Positions 33,581 through 45,865 of a DNA stretch of 64,000 nucleotides are shown in pieces. Each line of letters begins with the position of its first letter. The first letter of the stretch is position 1. A program made the position numbers and the translations under genes. A model generated the notes under the pieces. It had not been told where the DNA came from. It saw only the letters and a list, made by a program, of their open reading frames with translations, and did not search any database. The DNA is from Vandiemenella viatica (taxonomy: Eukaryota; Arthropoda; Insecta; Orthoptera; Morabidae), in NCBI GenBank assembly GCA_031002005.1, contig CM061919.1, forward strand, positions 12,719,687 to 12,783,686. Reading direction: 5' to 3'.

Positions 33581-34621
33581 CTTCAGTTTCTATTTTCATA
33601 TGACACTAAACAGTGAAATAATTTTTTCCCTTATAGCCACAGGGTTTGGTGAAACCTCTTATTTATAATCTGACAGTCCTTATTTAAATTTTAACCAAGA
33701 ACTTTCAATTGCATTATTCTGATGAAGGATGTAATATTGAGGTGGAAGATAATGAAGAAAGCCAAATTCTTGCTCATTACGAGTACTACCAACCTAAAGC
33801 TCTGAGACCTATCCAAGAGAGATCTAAACAGTTTAAAGTGACAGAGATGAGGTTTCTGAAAGGCACAGAAAATGTCACAAGAAAGGACTGAAGAATAATA
33901 ATAAAAAAAATTGGATAATAGGTTGAAGAGAATTAGCAGAGATGCTAATGAAGATAAGATTGAAATTACTGGCGCATGTCATGAGAACAGCGGGAGAAAT
34001 AATGCTGAAGTTAGCAATCTCAAACAATGAGAAGGGAAGTGAAGGAAGAATGAGATTTGCAGAATGTCAAATGATGATGATGATGCATTACAATCTAAAT
34101 ACATGCATAATGAAAGAATTTATACGAAAAATATAAAAATTAACATACTGTATACACTAATATATATATAAAAATAAAGTGTGCCTTTATGATTAAAAGC
34201 TAACATTATTTATGAAAGTAGAATAGATGAACACAGTGTTCACATTCTATAAAACCATAAATTAATGCTCCAGTGATATATGTTAATTGACAATTTTCAA
34301 ATGTTCTCAGGTTTGGTAGGATGACAGATAAAGCACAGCAGTTGCTTACAATAATGAATAATTCTCTGCTATATTAAGTAGCAAATTTCCAATTCAACCA
34401 GAAAAATACAATTTTTTAACTATTAATTTACTGGCCAAGAGTTAACAGATCAAATTGCATCTTCAAAACATGTCAATGCATGTTTTACTTACTGCTTTAT
34501 TTATACCATACTCTTTAGTTGTTATGTTGATAATAATGAAAATAATTTTAGGCTGTATGAAAACAAAGGAAGGTAGGTATTCAGGCGGGCTAATAAACTA
34601 ATCACAAAAGACGTGGTTAAG

Positions 34622-34830
34622 GATGACACAGAAAAGACAATTCACAATAGTAGTGCAAAGAGATGTGGCCAGATGATTAGATGTACACCAAGTTGACCAT
34701 TGTGAACAAGGCAGGGTGCAGAGGAAAAATAAAAAATCAACACCTGAGAACTACAGAAATTATTTTCGTAAATGATTGTAAATGTACATGTAATACATTT
34801 GACTGGGATAATTGTGGGTACACACATAAA
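34622..34830. repeat. Direct duplication, copy 2
   Basis: Partner of 33340-33580, 1.28 kb away. Confidence 0.7.
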
Positions 34831-34831
34831 C

Positions 34832-35768
34832 CAGGGTTGTAACGGAGGACATTTTTGCAGATGCGGAGGTTCAGTACTTGACCTCCAAGGAATCCGAGGT
34901 TTAGTAGAGGCAGAGGTGAAAAAATAAATTTAGACGTAAATATATTGTTAAAAATTATTACAAATTCTTCATTTTGCATCTACAGTGTATATTTCTATGC
35001 AGTACTGCCAGGTTGATTTCTTTCGGTCTCATCTTTTAACAAAAAAAAGTTGATGTTTTTACGAGAGAGATAAATTAGATACGTAATTATGTACATGCCT
35101 ATACAAAATCTTTGTAATATGAAGTAAGCAGCTCTACTAATTTGAGTGACAAGCATACGGCCATGCCACTGCACATCATCGCACTCTCCTCCCACCTATC
35201 CACTAACTTGGCAGCCCATTCACATTCCATCTTCTAGGATCTACTAAGATCAGATGAAGGACTCTTTTTGGACCGTGAATGGCATTGCTGGAATCTCAGA
35301 TCAGCCAACACGGATCTCTTTCATTGAACATCCTAACTCGTTGGTTCGTGAATGGGAGAATCGTCATACAGCATGTCAAATAAAAGTGCTACCAGGACTT
35401 GGTGTGTCTCAAGAAAATACGAGTGAAAAAGACTGGTTGGAATATGAATGGGCGACTGCATCCAATGGCAGCCCTCCATGTTGGACTATGAATGGGCTGC
35501 TTTACATGCAAGTTCAATCTTGTAACACACCCCTTACGTAAAAACAATATTCAATAAATTGTTACTCTTATTGAAAGACCATAAGAAAAAAACATGGCAT
35601 TGTTAGCTAAGCGACAATGGGCCGAATTTTGTATAGAGAAAAGAATAATTTATGTAACATATATATTGCAATGTAAACAGAACCTCTGTTATACCTCTGC
35701 TTTAAAAATTGTACCATTTCATGTAGGAGTTTCAAACTTACAGAGACAGAACTCTGTTACAACCATAG
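34832..35768. mobile_element. Possible hAT-like non-autonomous element
   Basis: The ends CAGGGTTGTAACGGAG and the complement of ATGGTTGTAACAGAG form a short inverted repeat. The target duplication is not convincing. The interior has an unassigned 95-codon ORF (35254-35541). Confidence 0.4.
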
Positions 35769-36869
35769 TATGAACCTATGCATATGTTTCATCTTCTATT
35801 TCGATGATTAAGCATATTACTCAAAATACTGTGTTTGTGTAGTTTTGTTCACATCAGCACTTCTTTCTTCCATCTACTCCGGCAAGTGACTGAATCTACT
35901 TCATCTTTCGGTTCCATTTTAATATTGACCCTCAGAATTTCTTTCCACTATATTGTTTCCAAGATTAACAGATAAATATAAGAATCCTAGGTCAAATAAG
36001 GAAGGGGATATAAATTATTAACAGCTATCAATTTAACAGTAGGATCTTACGAAACAGTTACCAAAGTTGTGGAAACTGACATGGATAGGCAATGGATAGT
36101 CTAGACCTGTGGTCCACAAAGATAGTACAGGTATTCTGCAGAATATTAAAAGTTTAGACATCATACTCATACTGTATAAGGCTATAAGTTAGTGTGAGGT
36201 ATAAAAACAATTTTTTTAAAATGCATGAGTATTTCAATGGCAAAAATCTGGAAATTTCAGGATAAATGGATAGGACAGAATTGTTCCTTCAATAGCCTAT
36301 TCACTAAATATATTTCCAGTTGGCATCAAAGAGAGTGTCGTTTGCTTAATGATTTAATAAATGACAGTTTTCTGAGAGTCTTGTAGTAGCTGGGTTGGTA
36401 ACAAGAGTGGTGAAGTAAACAACAATGAAAGCTGTCAGGTCTCGATTGGTAGCATAAGGTAGCCTACAGCCTATAGTAACATTATTATTCATTTGGTTAT
36501 TAAAAATTGAATCTCTTGTAAATATGTAATTAACTTAAAATAGTTCACTTCCAGTTTCATAACAATGTTTCTGTAGGAATTAAAAACATGCTTTTATATT
36601 TATTATGTTATGTTGCAGATGTTAATAAAATACATGTAGCAAACAAAAAATGGGCCAATGTAAGTTAGCAGTCCGCAGCATTTTCTTTTTGCCTATTTAA
36701 TGGTACTCGGGTTATAAAAACTCTAGTTTACTAGTGTAAACTGTTTGCCTGTGATCATTCATCCTGGTGGACAGTTGATGGATGTCAAGGTTTATATATG
36801 AAATAGTGCAATGGAGGCAGGTGAGTTGATATGGTGTTAGGTGCATTATCATATATATTATTTCTATAA
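35769..36869. other. Intronic stretch, no recognised feature
   Basis: A+T-rich, no coding signal seen. Confidence 0.4.
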
Positions 36870-38155
36870 AGTATTTTTTTTGTCACAAGCCTATATCTTC
36901 CTTCATACTTAACCGAAATCAATGAATGAGGTGTCATTTTAAAGCTTATGGTCTCCACTTTGGTTAAATCGTATTTTAAGCAAGAAAATTTTCGGATTTC
37001 GACCCTTAAAGGGCAAAAATGTAAATTTTTCTAAAATGCTGTTTTCTGTGTTACGAGTCAGTTATCTCCCTTGATACCTATCTGAAACCGTTTTATGAAG
37101 TATCGTTTTAAAGATTAAGATCTCCGCTTTAGTGACGTCATATATTAAGCCAGAAAGTTTTCGGAATTCGACCCTTAAAGGGCAAAAGTATCAATATTTT
37201 TGCAATGCGTTTTTGTGTCACGAGCGATTTATCTCCCTTAATATCTAACCGATATAGATAAATGAGGTATCATATTAAAGGATAAGGTCTCCGCCATGGT
37301 AACATTATATTTTAAGAAAGGAATTTTTCGTAATTCGACCCTTATAGGGCAAAAATGTCACTTTTTCTAAAATGCGTTTTTTGTATCTAGAGCCATTTAT
37401 CTCCCTGGATATCTAACCAAAAGCTATAAATGAAGTAGGAATATAAGTAGTAATGTATCAGCTTTGTGAAATCATATTTTAAGAAAGAATGTTTTTGGAA
37501 TTCAACCCTTAAAGGAAAAAAGTATAAATTTTTCTATAACCGATTTTTGTGTCACGAGCGATTTATCTCCCTTGATATCTAACCAATTTAGATAAATGAG
37601 GTATCATATTAAAGAATAAGGTCTCCGCCATGGTAACATTATATTTTAAGAAAGGATTTTTTCGTAGTTCGACCCATAAAAGGCAAAAAAGTCAATTTTT
37701 CTAAAATGCGTTTTTTGTGTCTCGAGCCACTTATCTCCCTTGATATCTATCCAAAATCAATAAATCAAGTACGATTGTGAGGAATAATGTCTCAGCTTTG
37801 TTTACATTATATTTTTAGAAAGAAGTGTTTGGAATTCAACTATTAAACGGAAAAAAGTATAAATTGTTCTACAACGTATTTTTGTGTCACGAGCCTTATA
37901 TTTCCCTTGATATCTAATCGATATTGATAAATGACATATCATATTAAAGACTAAGGTTTCCGCCGTGGTAACATTATATTCTAAGAAAGGAATTTTTCAT
38001 AATTCGACCCATAAAGCGCAAAAATGTCAATGTTTCTAAAATACGTTTTTTGTGTTTCGAGTAATTTATCTCCCTGGATTTCTAACCAAAATCGATAAAT
38101 GAAGTAGGAGTATGAAGAGTAATGACTGAACTTGGTGACATTATATTCAACCTCA
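36870..38155 (+). repeat. ~167-bp satellite array with dimeric higher-order units
   Basis: The anchor TTTATCTCCCTTGATATCTA recurs at about 36890, 37057, 37219, 37388, 37553, 37720, 37887 and 38056, that is every 165-169 bases. Alternate monomers resemble each other more (one type has GGTCTCCGCCATGGTAACAT, the other GAAGTAGGAATAT), so the array is built of ~335-bp dimers. Confidence 0.9.
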
Positions 38156-38279
38156 CTATTCATCGCATTTTATTCGCGAAATTTTCGCATGGGTCGTCTA
38201 GTTATCTGAATTCCCCGTTTCTTTGCAGTAGGATTGGAATAGTTATCTGTGGCTGGTGCAAGACGTGAAGTTGTTTAGT

Positions 38280-38760
38280 GAGGTCTGCTGCCGAACGATC
38301 ATGTGATTCAGTAATGGGGTAAGAATTTGTGGAGCAAGGTATTCTTGAGGTTGCATGGACTTTTACCCTGTATTCCCAATGAGTTTTGGAAAATGGTTTT
38401 AGCAGTTAGGATGTTCTCATGTGCTTTTAAAATAGCCCACCTCTGACTCGAGCCATCAAAGACAGTGCACTGCCTTTGTAGCAAACCAAAGAAAGATTTT
38501 TCTTCAACACAAAATGATGCTGCATTTCCTAGGATGAGATTCAAGCTGTGACTCCCACAAGGTAAAAAAATAAGTGGAATAATTTGATGTATATGTTTCT
38601 GGACACCAGTTTTTCATCCACACATATTTGTTTCATTATCATATATTTGGCCCCTGCAGTTATGTAATGATATACCCAGCTGTTCTAGCTCTTTGATTAT
38701 ATAATTAGTCAAATTCTCAGCTGTGATTTTTTTCAATTGCTAAGAAGCCAATTAAATTTA
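38280..38760 (-). pseudogene. hAT-superfamily (ZMYM1/DUF4371-like) transposase fragment
   Basis: The minus strand reads CRGQIYDNETNMCG (38670), then CGSHSLNLILGNAA, FGLLQRQCTVFDGSSQRW and AILKAHENILT. These are ordered motifs of the DUF4371/zinc-finger MYM-like hAT proteins. There is one stop in the span, and sequence is missing on both sides. Confidence 0.72.
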
Positions 38761-39470
38761 CTTAAATGTCAGCTGTATTTGTATTAAAAAAAATAAGTGA
38801 GTTGTCAAATATTAGAAATGTTACGATCAGTGTTTGAAATTGACTGGGCGTTAGGCATAATTTTTTCGTCCAAGCATCAAAACTTTTTTTTTAGCTTTGT
38901 GTGTTCAAGGTTTAATTCGAATAATTAATTTCAATTATAATTCCTGTTGTATTGTTGATCTACAATACGTTTCTGAAGTTCGGAAGATGTGGCAACAGTG
39001 TAGGGTAAGAAACATGAAGTAAAAAATTTTAGTGCGTGCGTTATCTGTTTAATACAGAAAGTGAAGATGTCTCATCAAACTACTGACTTTATACCAGTAG
39101 TAAAAACAAGCAGCTACATTATATTAAATAAATTGAATGTTTTTGTTTCAGCGATTCTGCTGATAAATTGTGCTCCAAAACTATGAAATAAAATTATTGC
39201 TTGAATTTGTACATCAAGGAAAATATTTTTCAATTTTTAGTTTACATGTTGATTTATTTGTATTTAAAAATAAATAATCTTTTGATGATGAATTGGAAAA
39301 CAATTCGAAAATATTTAGGAATCAAACAAGTTACCTCTCTCTAATTCAATAATTGTATTAACCTATTTCATAATTTCGGTATATAATATATTGACATCAC
39401 ATATTATTATCTTCTAGAGCTATTTACAATTTTAAATTGTGTTAAAGTAGGTTATAAGCTATAAAATTCT
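38761..39470. other. Stretch without recognised feature
   Basis: A+T-rich. Part may belong to the element bounded by the inverted pair at 39480 and 41235. Confidence 0.35.
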
Positions 39471-39669
39471 GTATTTTCTTAATTACAAGATAATTACGCC
39501 TCAACAGTGTTTTTCATGCTCTTTCCTGTCGGGTATTACATACTGCTCAATAGCAACACAAATAATATAAAACTGAAGCTTGATTTTCATTAATCCTCCG
39601 TATGCAACTGAATAATACAAAAATGCTAATGTTTACATTTTTTTGGCTTTACACTTATTGATGTTGTGG

Positions 39670-39850
39670 TCATTAGAGGTGGGAAAGGGCGGAGGCCAAT
39701 AACCATGGCCTTCTGAAGGAAGCATCCTGGCATTCACCTGGAACGATAAGGGGAAACCATGGAAAACCCAAATCTGGATGCCCAGACGGGGATTCGAACC
39801 CACATCCTCCAAAATTGTGCTTACCCATCACACTCAGTCTAATGATTACA
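39670..39850 (-). repeat. tRNA-derived SINE, family 2
   Basis: Minus-strand order: box B-like GGGTTCGAATCCC, CCAGATTTGGGTTTTCCATG, then AATGCCAGGATGCTTCC. The same order is seen at 42014 and 48220. Confidence 0.7.
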
Positions 39851-40722
39851 CTTGTGTGAAAAAAATAGAAGCACTGAAGAAAGAGTTTGAATCTAAAACA
39901 ATTAAAAAATGCAGTCATAATCTGCTGGCAATACTTATTAACTTTGACCGTACTTAAAAAAAAAAATCGCTTAATGTTAAGTTAAAGTGCTCGTTCTTTT
40001 TAACTTCACTTGAAATAATTAATAAATCAATGTTAATAGCAATTTAACTGCAAGAACATTCCTGAACTACTCTAAAGAAAATCTCAAAGAATTAGAATTT
40101 GTTGCCAGCTGCGATTTTTCTGAAAATTATAACAGCACTACAAGATGAAGCACAGAGCTACCATTGGACAAGGTATCTCATTACGATCTGTCCTTTTGTA
40201 ATATATTTAAAACGGGAAAACAAAATATAATAAATAATTGTTTTTGCTTGCCAAAAGCACAACATGGTTGATGTCTACATTTTTCAAAAAGGAAACAAAT
40301 CTTGCATTATTTGACCACAGCACATGGATAAGGATCTTGGGATGCACTAGTTAGCAAAGATCAAATCAAATTCAAACCCCACAATAACTTTTTGAGTGAG
40401 CGGTAGAAAACATAACTGAGGTAGAATTTGCCTACTCAACTGAAGAGGAATACACCAAATTAGATTTATTCTTGAAAAGCCACTTTGATAAAGCATCGAC
40501 TAATCAAGGAACACAGTAATAATTTGGGTTCATTCCAAAAACTATCTCAACATTATTGATGAAAAAATTTTCAGACTATTTGATGGGTAGGGAAAAGAAT
40601 GTGTCAAAATCTCCAAGTTAAACTTAGAAGACATAACAGGCTATCTCACTGTTGTCCTTGTAGGAAACTGGTGGCTCAGATATGTTTTATAGAAAAATGA
40701 ATAACCTAGTTTCTTCAGGATT

Positions 40723-40962
40723 ATAGGAGATTACAGCTCTGGGAGGAATTGGCATCATAATATTGCATTAATAAAACACAAGACACTACTAAAAATTCTT
40801 TCTGAAGAGATTTAGCGATGTCATGTTGGTCCAGGGTGTATTACAACCTAATTACAGCTTAAAAATTACACATCTTGCAATTGACTACCGCAGTACTATG
40901 ACGTCATTAGTAAAAGGAGAGCAATAATATTGTAATGTAATCATGATCTCCAGCATACCTGT
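40723..40962. mobile_element. MITE of the GATCTCCAGT-ended family, copy 3
   Basis: Right end complement GCTGGAGATCATGATTAC. The inner box TTGGTCCAGGGTGTATTACA is at 40826, and the internal sequence is collinear with the 8545 copy. The left end is decayed. Confidence 0.65.
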
Positions 40963-41874
40963 TTCTCCATCCATCCGAGTCATTACATCAGTTTCTTTCC
41001 AAGAAAAGCTGATGGTCTGTGGGTATCAGTAGTGGATATTCTGACAAAAGTGAATCCTATGATTCCCACTGGACAAAATTATGTTCCACTTGCAAGTGAT
41101 GTATGCCAAAAAAATGTGAATTTGTCAAAACTCAACTGATAAACATATTCTACAATTTAATGGAAAGTTTTACTTTAGACTATTTATTATACTCTTCCTT
41201 CAGGTTAGTGCTTATATTTACTTTCACAGAAGTGTAAACATTAGCATTTTTCCATTTTTCAGTTGCATAGCAGGAATTAATAAAAACAAGCTTCAGTTTT
41301 AAATTATTTTAACAATTAACTCATTACCAAACCACATTTATATTTCGCCAGGTGATTAACAACAATGCTATATATTCGTGTAATTAATTTTAAAATATGA
41401 ACTTTTTGAAAAATTTAAAATAAAAACTTAAAAAATTCCAACAAAAACATTTCGATATCAAATAATGTGTTATGCCACAGGAAAGAGCATGAAAAATGCT
41501 GTAAATGGACACCTCTTCCAGTTCTCTAGCTAAATTAGAAGAGCTTCTAGACGAATTCAAAAAGGTTTATTTGCAGTTTTTTGGGTAAATTTTTTAAAAC
41601 TTTACGTAGCTGTAATTCAGAACTGAATTGGCGTGTGTTGAGTTGAGATGAAATGACCCAGCTTGTTGAATTCATTAGAGCTGGGAAGGGTTGGAGGGCA
41701 ACGAATGGGAAAGACTTCGACCATGACCCGTTGAAGGAACCAGTGGTATTAAAACACCAACTAAAATAGTTGTTAAGGACAGAGCGTTTTATTTTGTCCA
41801 CTGAATTTAATTTTTTTTTTTTTTTTACTAAAAGCTCCAAAAGCCTAATATCTACAACTCTAGGAGTTCGTACG

Positions 41875-41990
41875 TTTTATTTGAAGATTGCAGGTTTATT
41901 TCTTAAGGCTACATTCATGCACATTACAAACAAACGTTCAAAGTTTTTTGTGCACGAGGCAATAGGCAAGATTGTTTCTTTCTTTTTTCA
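41875..41990. repeat. Interspersed repeat also present at 47950
   Basis: Starts TATTTGAAGATTGCAGGTTT. About 110 bases are shared in the same orientation with 47950-48060. Here it is interrupted by a family 2 SINE before the GCAATATCCGAG block resumes at 42212. Confidence 0.7.
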
Positions 41991-42013
41991 TTATGGCTTT
42001 ACCCCTTGTTGAC

Positions 42014-42205
42014 ATCAGAGGTGGGTAAGGACTGAGAACAAGGAAAGGGAAGGAATTCAGCTAGGGCCTTTTGAAGGCAGCATCCCGGCATTCACCTGGA
42101 GTGATTTGGGGAACCACAGAAAACCCAAATCTGGATTCCGAGACAGGGACTTAAACTCATGTCCTACTGAATGCTTAGCCAGGGCCTTACTGCTCACCCA
42201 CCATG
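42014..42205 (-). repeat. tRNA-derived SINE, family 2
   Basis: Contains the complement of CCAGATTTGGGTTTTCTGTG and AATGCCGGGATGCTGCC. The box B region is decayed. Confidence 0.7.
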
Positions 42206-42591
42206 ATTGGTGCAATATCCGAGGACAAACGGATTCGTTTCCTTCCTAATATGATGAATGGTGATTTGTAAGAGGATGAAAAAAGGACTGCCTCATTTGT
42301 AATTAATTGATTATTTGTTTGGTGTAATAGGTACGTAACAAAAGTGACACCAGTGAAGCAGTTTATCAATACCTCTGTGATATGTGCTGCTGTTTTCTAG
42401 CAGCTTAGCTCTGAACTATCTCATACGCAAGACTTTCACAATTATTACTTTTGTCTTTCAAACGTCAAATTTAAAAAACTTATAATGTTGCCCGAGTGGA
42501 GATCTTAATTTTTTAAACGACACCATATTTATCGATTTCGGTTAGGTATCAAGGGAGATAAATGGCTCATAAAAACGCGTAAAAACGTGTA

Positions 42592-43840
42592 TTCCAAAAC
42601 TAAGCTCCAGTGAACAATATGTCGCAGATGATAGGCTTGAATGACGTTTCACACCAGAAGCGCTGTCTACCAAATCCTGGGGAACATACAGCAGATAGAA
42701 ATGGCCGCGACAATCATAGCTCCCGCCATTTGTGAAGTGCATTGTGTGATTTTTGCTGGTAAAAGGCTTGTCAGCTGCGGATATCCTCACGAGTTGTGTC
42801 TAGTATATGGACCGGACATAATGAGTGATAAACAAGTTCAAAACTGGTGTCAAGAATTTCAAAATGATCACACAAATTTGTATGATGAACAATGGCGTGG
42901 CAGGCCCAATATTCAGACCGACGACATTGGGGATCAAGTTGACCAAAAACTTCGAAGTGATTGGCATTTGATGATTAGTGGTCCGGCTATGGAATTCCCA
43001 AATGTTGTTCGAACATAACTTTACAGGATTGGATATCGGAAGCTTTGTGCGAGGTTGGTGCCAAAACTGCTCACTGGTCTGCACAAAGAGCAATGAATGC
43101 ATAGTGCATGACAGATTTTGGAGTGCTATAGACAAGATGGAGGCAGTTTGTTTTCCCACATTGTTACGTGAGACGAGACGTGGATAGTGTACACCAACAC
43201 AAAATCAAAACAACGGTCAATGCAGTGGCGCTATTCTGGTTCACCCGAACCAAAAAAGTGTAAGCAATCACCGTACACGAATCACAAAATGTTGGCTTCC
43301 GTGTTTTGGGACAAAAATGTCATCCTTTTAATCAAATTTACGGACCATGGGATACCAATTACAGCTGACATGTACTGTGCAATGCTCACCAAACCGAGAC
43401 GTGCGATCCAAAATCAATGCCACAGAGAACTGTCGTCTGGCATCTCCGTCCTGCATAACAACGCATACCTGCATGCCGCTGCCAAAACCAAACAGAAGAT
43501 CAAGAGTTTCGTTGGAAAGTCCTTGACCACCTTCCATACAGTCCCAATCTTGCAACAAGCGACTATTTCCTCTTCCTGCATTTGAAACGTTGGTTTGGTG
43601 GACAACGATTTCAAACCGATGATGAACTCAAGACAAGCGTTACCAACTGGTTTGGGCCCCAGGCGGCATTTTTATGCCAAGGGGTTAAAGAAGCCAGTGC
43701 AGCGTTACAGAAAGTGTATAGATGTGAAAGGCGATTATGTGGAAAAGTGAATTAGATATGTAGTCACATATTACTGTCAATAAAAATCCTCTTTCATGAG
43801 CGATGCTTTTATTATGACCAATGAGAGCTAAGTTTTGGAA
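42592..43840 (+). mobile_element. Decayed mariner element inside satellite
   Basis: The ends TTCCAAAACTAAGCTC and the complement of TTCCAAAACTTAGCTC flank 1249 bp, and TA lies outside each end (42590-42591, 43841-43842). The length is that of a full mariner. Confidence 0.88.
42641..43750 (+). pseudogene. Mariner transposase pseudogene
   Basis: The + strand carries mariner motifs in broken frames: VQNWCQEFQNDHTNLYDE and RGRPNIQTDD (42830-42920), QWRYSGSPEPKK (43216), VFWDKNVILL, then LHNNAYLHAA where HxDNARPH is expected, so the second catalytic Asp is lost. The end PxxYSPD block is scrambled by frameshift. Inactive. It is a different subfamily from the intact mariner at 22351. Confidence 0.85.
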
Positions 43841-44704
43841 TACGTCTTGTACTTTTGCCATTTGAGGGTTAAATTCTGAAAAATTCTTTTCTTAAAATAG
43901 GATGTGACCATAAGCGGAGACCTTAATCTCTAAATTACCATCTCATTTCTCGATTTCGGTTATATATCAAGGAAGATAAATGCCTCATGACAAAAAACAC
44001 TATACAAATAATGATATCTTTGCCCTTCAAGAGTAGAATTTTGAAAAACCCTTTTCTTAACATATGATGTGATCAACATGGAGACCCTGGTCCCTAAAAT
44101 AATACCTCATTTCTAGATTTCCATTAGATATCAAGGGAGATAAATAGCTTGTCACAAAAAAATATGTTGTGGAAATAATAATACTTTTAAACTTTAAGGG
44201 TAAAATTCTAAGTAATTCTTTTCTTAAATATGTTGTGATCTTAATCTTTATAATGATACCTCATAGGTTAGATAAATGGCACGTGATACAAACGCGCTGT
44301 AGAAATATTGTTTTGCCTTTTAAGGATCGAATTCTGAAAAAATTATATCTTAAAATATAACGTGACTAAACTGAAGATCTTATATCTTGTTTATCGATTT
44401 TGTTTGGGTACGTCAGGATTTAAATGGTTCGCAGGAAAAAAACGCATTATATATATATGCCCTTTAAGAACAAAAGAACGCCTTATAGAAATAATATAAA
44501 CGATATCATGTGCTTGAAATAGTTGACATAAGATGAAGATTCAACTGTCTAAATTGTATTAGTCATTGGCTATATTTACTTGGTTATCAAAATTTTGATA
44601 AATTTAACTAAACTGAATTTGTTACTTAAACCACTACATAAGATATTAACTCTTCAATAATAGTAACAGAAATGTGATCTTTACGGTAGGTAACTTGGTG
44701 TTTA

Positions 44705-45865
44705 TAAGGTCTGTTAGAAAAGTATCCGACCTTATATTTTATTTTTGCAAAAATCAATTGGATTTGAGTGAAGCATGCTTGCATGAGCCGACCTTGAACC
44801 TTCATGTGCATGCGTTAATTTTTTTCCCACCTGTAGATAGCGTTGGTTGCTGGTAAGCAGATTTTGAGTGAGGTTGTGTATAGTGTTTTTGTCGGTGTTT
44901 AATTGGAAGGAAAATGATGGAAAGACTGGAGCAGCGTTACTGCATCAAATTTAGCCATAAACTGGGCGACATTCAGAAGATTCAGATGGCTTTCGGTGAC
45001 GATGCTATGGGCATCACACAAATTAAGGAGAGGTACAACTGGTTTAAAGATGGCCGCACATCGGTGGAGAACGAGCCATGCTCTGGTTGCCCATCTACAT
45101 GCTGAAATGACCAGGTCATTGCCAAAGTGGATGCCGTGGTGATGCGAGACTGCCTTGTGACTATCTGAGAAATTGTGGAAGAGGTGGGCATCAGAACTTT
45201 TTCGACACATTACATTGTGACCGAAGATTTGGCTATGAAGAGAGTGTCGGCAAAATTTGTGCCGAAGCTGCTGACAGTAGCGCAAAAGCAACTTCGTTTT
45301 GAAGTCTCGCAGGACATGCTGGACTTCACAGTGAGCCCAGCCTCATTAACACCATAATCACTGGTGATGAGTCTTGGGTGTACAGGTACGACCTGGAAAC
45401 CAAATCCCAGTCGTCACAATGGAAGCATTCCACATCACAAAGACCAAAGAAGGCCTGCCAAGTGCACAGCAACGTCAAACTGATTTCGACTGCTTTCTTT
45501 GACTCCTGTAGTGTGGTATACTATGAGTACACAACACGGGGTCAAACAATCACCAAAGAGTATTACAGGGAAGTCCTCCATCGCTTACGTGATGCTGTGA
45601 GGCACAAGAGACTGGAGTTGTGGTCAACAAGAAATTGGCACCTCCATGACAATGCTCCAGCTCATTCCTAGCACTTGATTCAGACTTTTTTGGCAAAAAA
45701 AAAAAAAAAACAGACTCCAGTGGTTCAATAGGCTCCTTACTCTCCTGATATGGCCACTGCAACTACTGGCCGATCCCCAAACTCAAGCGGCAATTGAAAG
45801 GAAAGCAATTTCAGACAAGAGACAACATTATGGCTGCAACGACAGCAGAGCTTAACTCCATCTTA
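44705..45865 (+). pseudogene. Decayed mariner, 3'-truncated
   Basis: The left inverted repeat AGGTCTGTTAGAAAAGTATC begins at about 44707. The transposase starts at the ATG at 44914 (ERLEQRYCIKFSHKLGD, QIKERYNWFKDGRTSVENE) and runs through many stops and shifts to the WHLHDNAPAHS catalytic motif (45636-45668) and a GKQFQTRDNIMAA block. The right end is missing: at 45865 it abuts a tandem-repeat element. Another mariner subfamily, unlike those at 22351 and 42592. Confidence 0.85.

Larger units (their letters stand above)
39480..41500. mobile_element. Degenerate element between inverted repeats
   Basis: 39480-39640 (AAACTGAAGCTTGATTTTCA, AAAATGCTAATGTTTAC) is matched in inverse at 41235-41500. 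Between them lie a SINE, a MITE and broken ORF-like sequence (40140-40720) with no certain family. Probably an old DNA transposon filled with later insertions. Confidence 0.5.
42440..44510 (-). repeat. ~167-bp satellite, inverted array interrupted by a mariner
   Basis: The same monomer as at 36870-38155 but in opposite orientation. The block ATATCAAGGGAGATAAAT appears at about 42546, 43966 (decayed) and 44131. A mariner occupies 42592-43840 within one monomer, and the flanking pieces rejoin across the TA. Monomers from 44160 on are strongly decayed. Confidence 0.85.

Noticed and set aside
35254..35541. 95-codon ORF as a gene
   Set aside because: No family resemblance, no splice or poly(A) context, and it sits inside a possible non-autonomous element.
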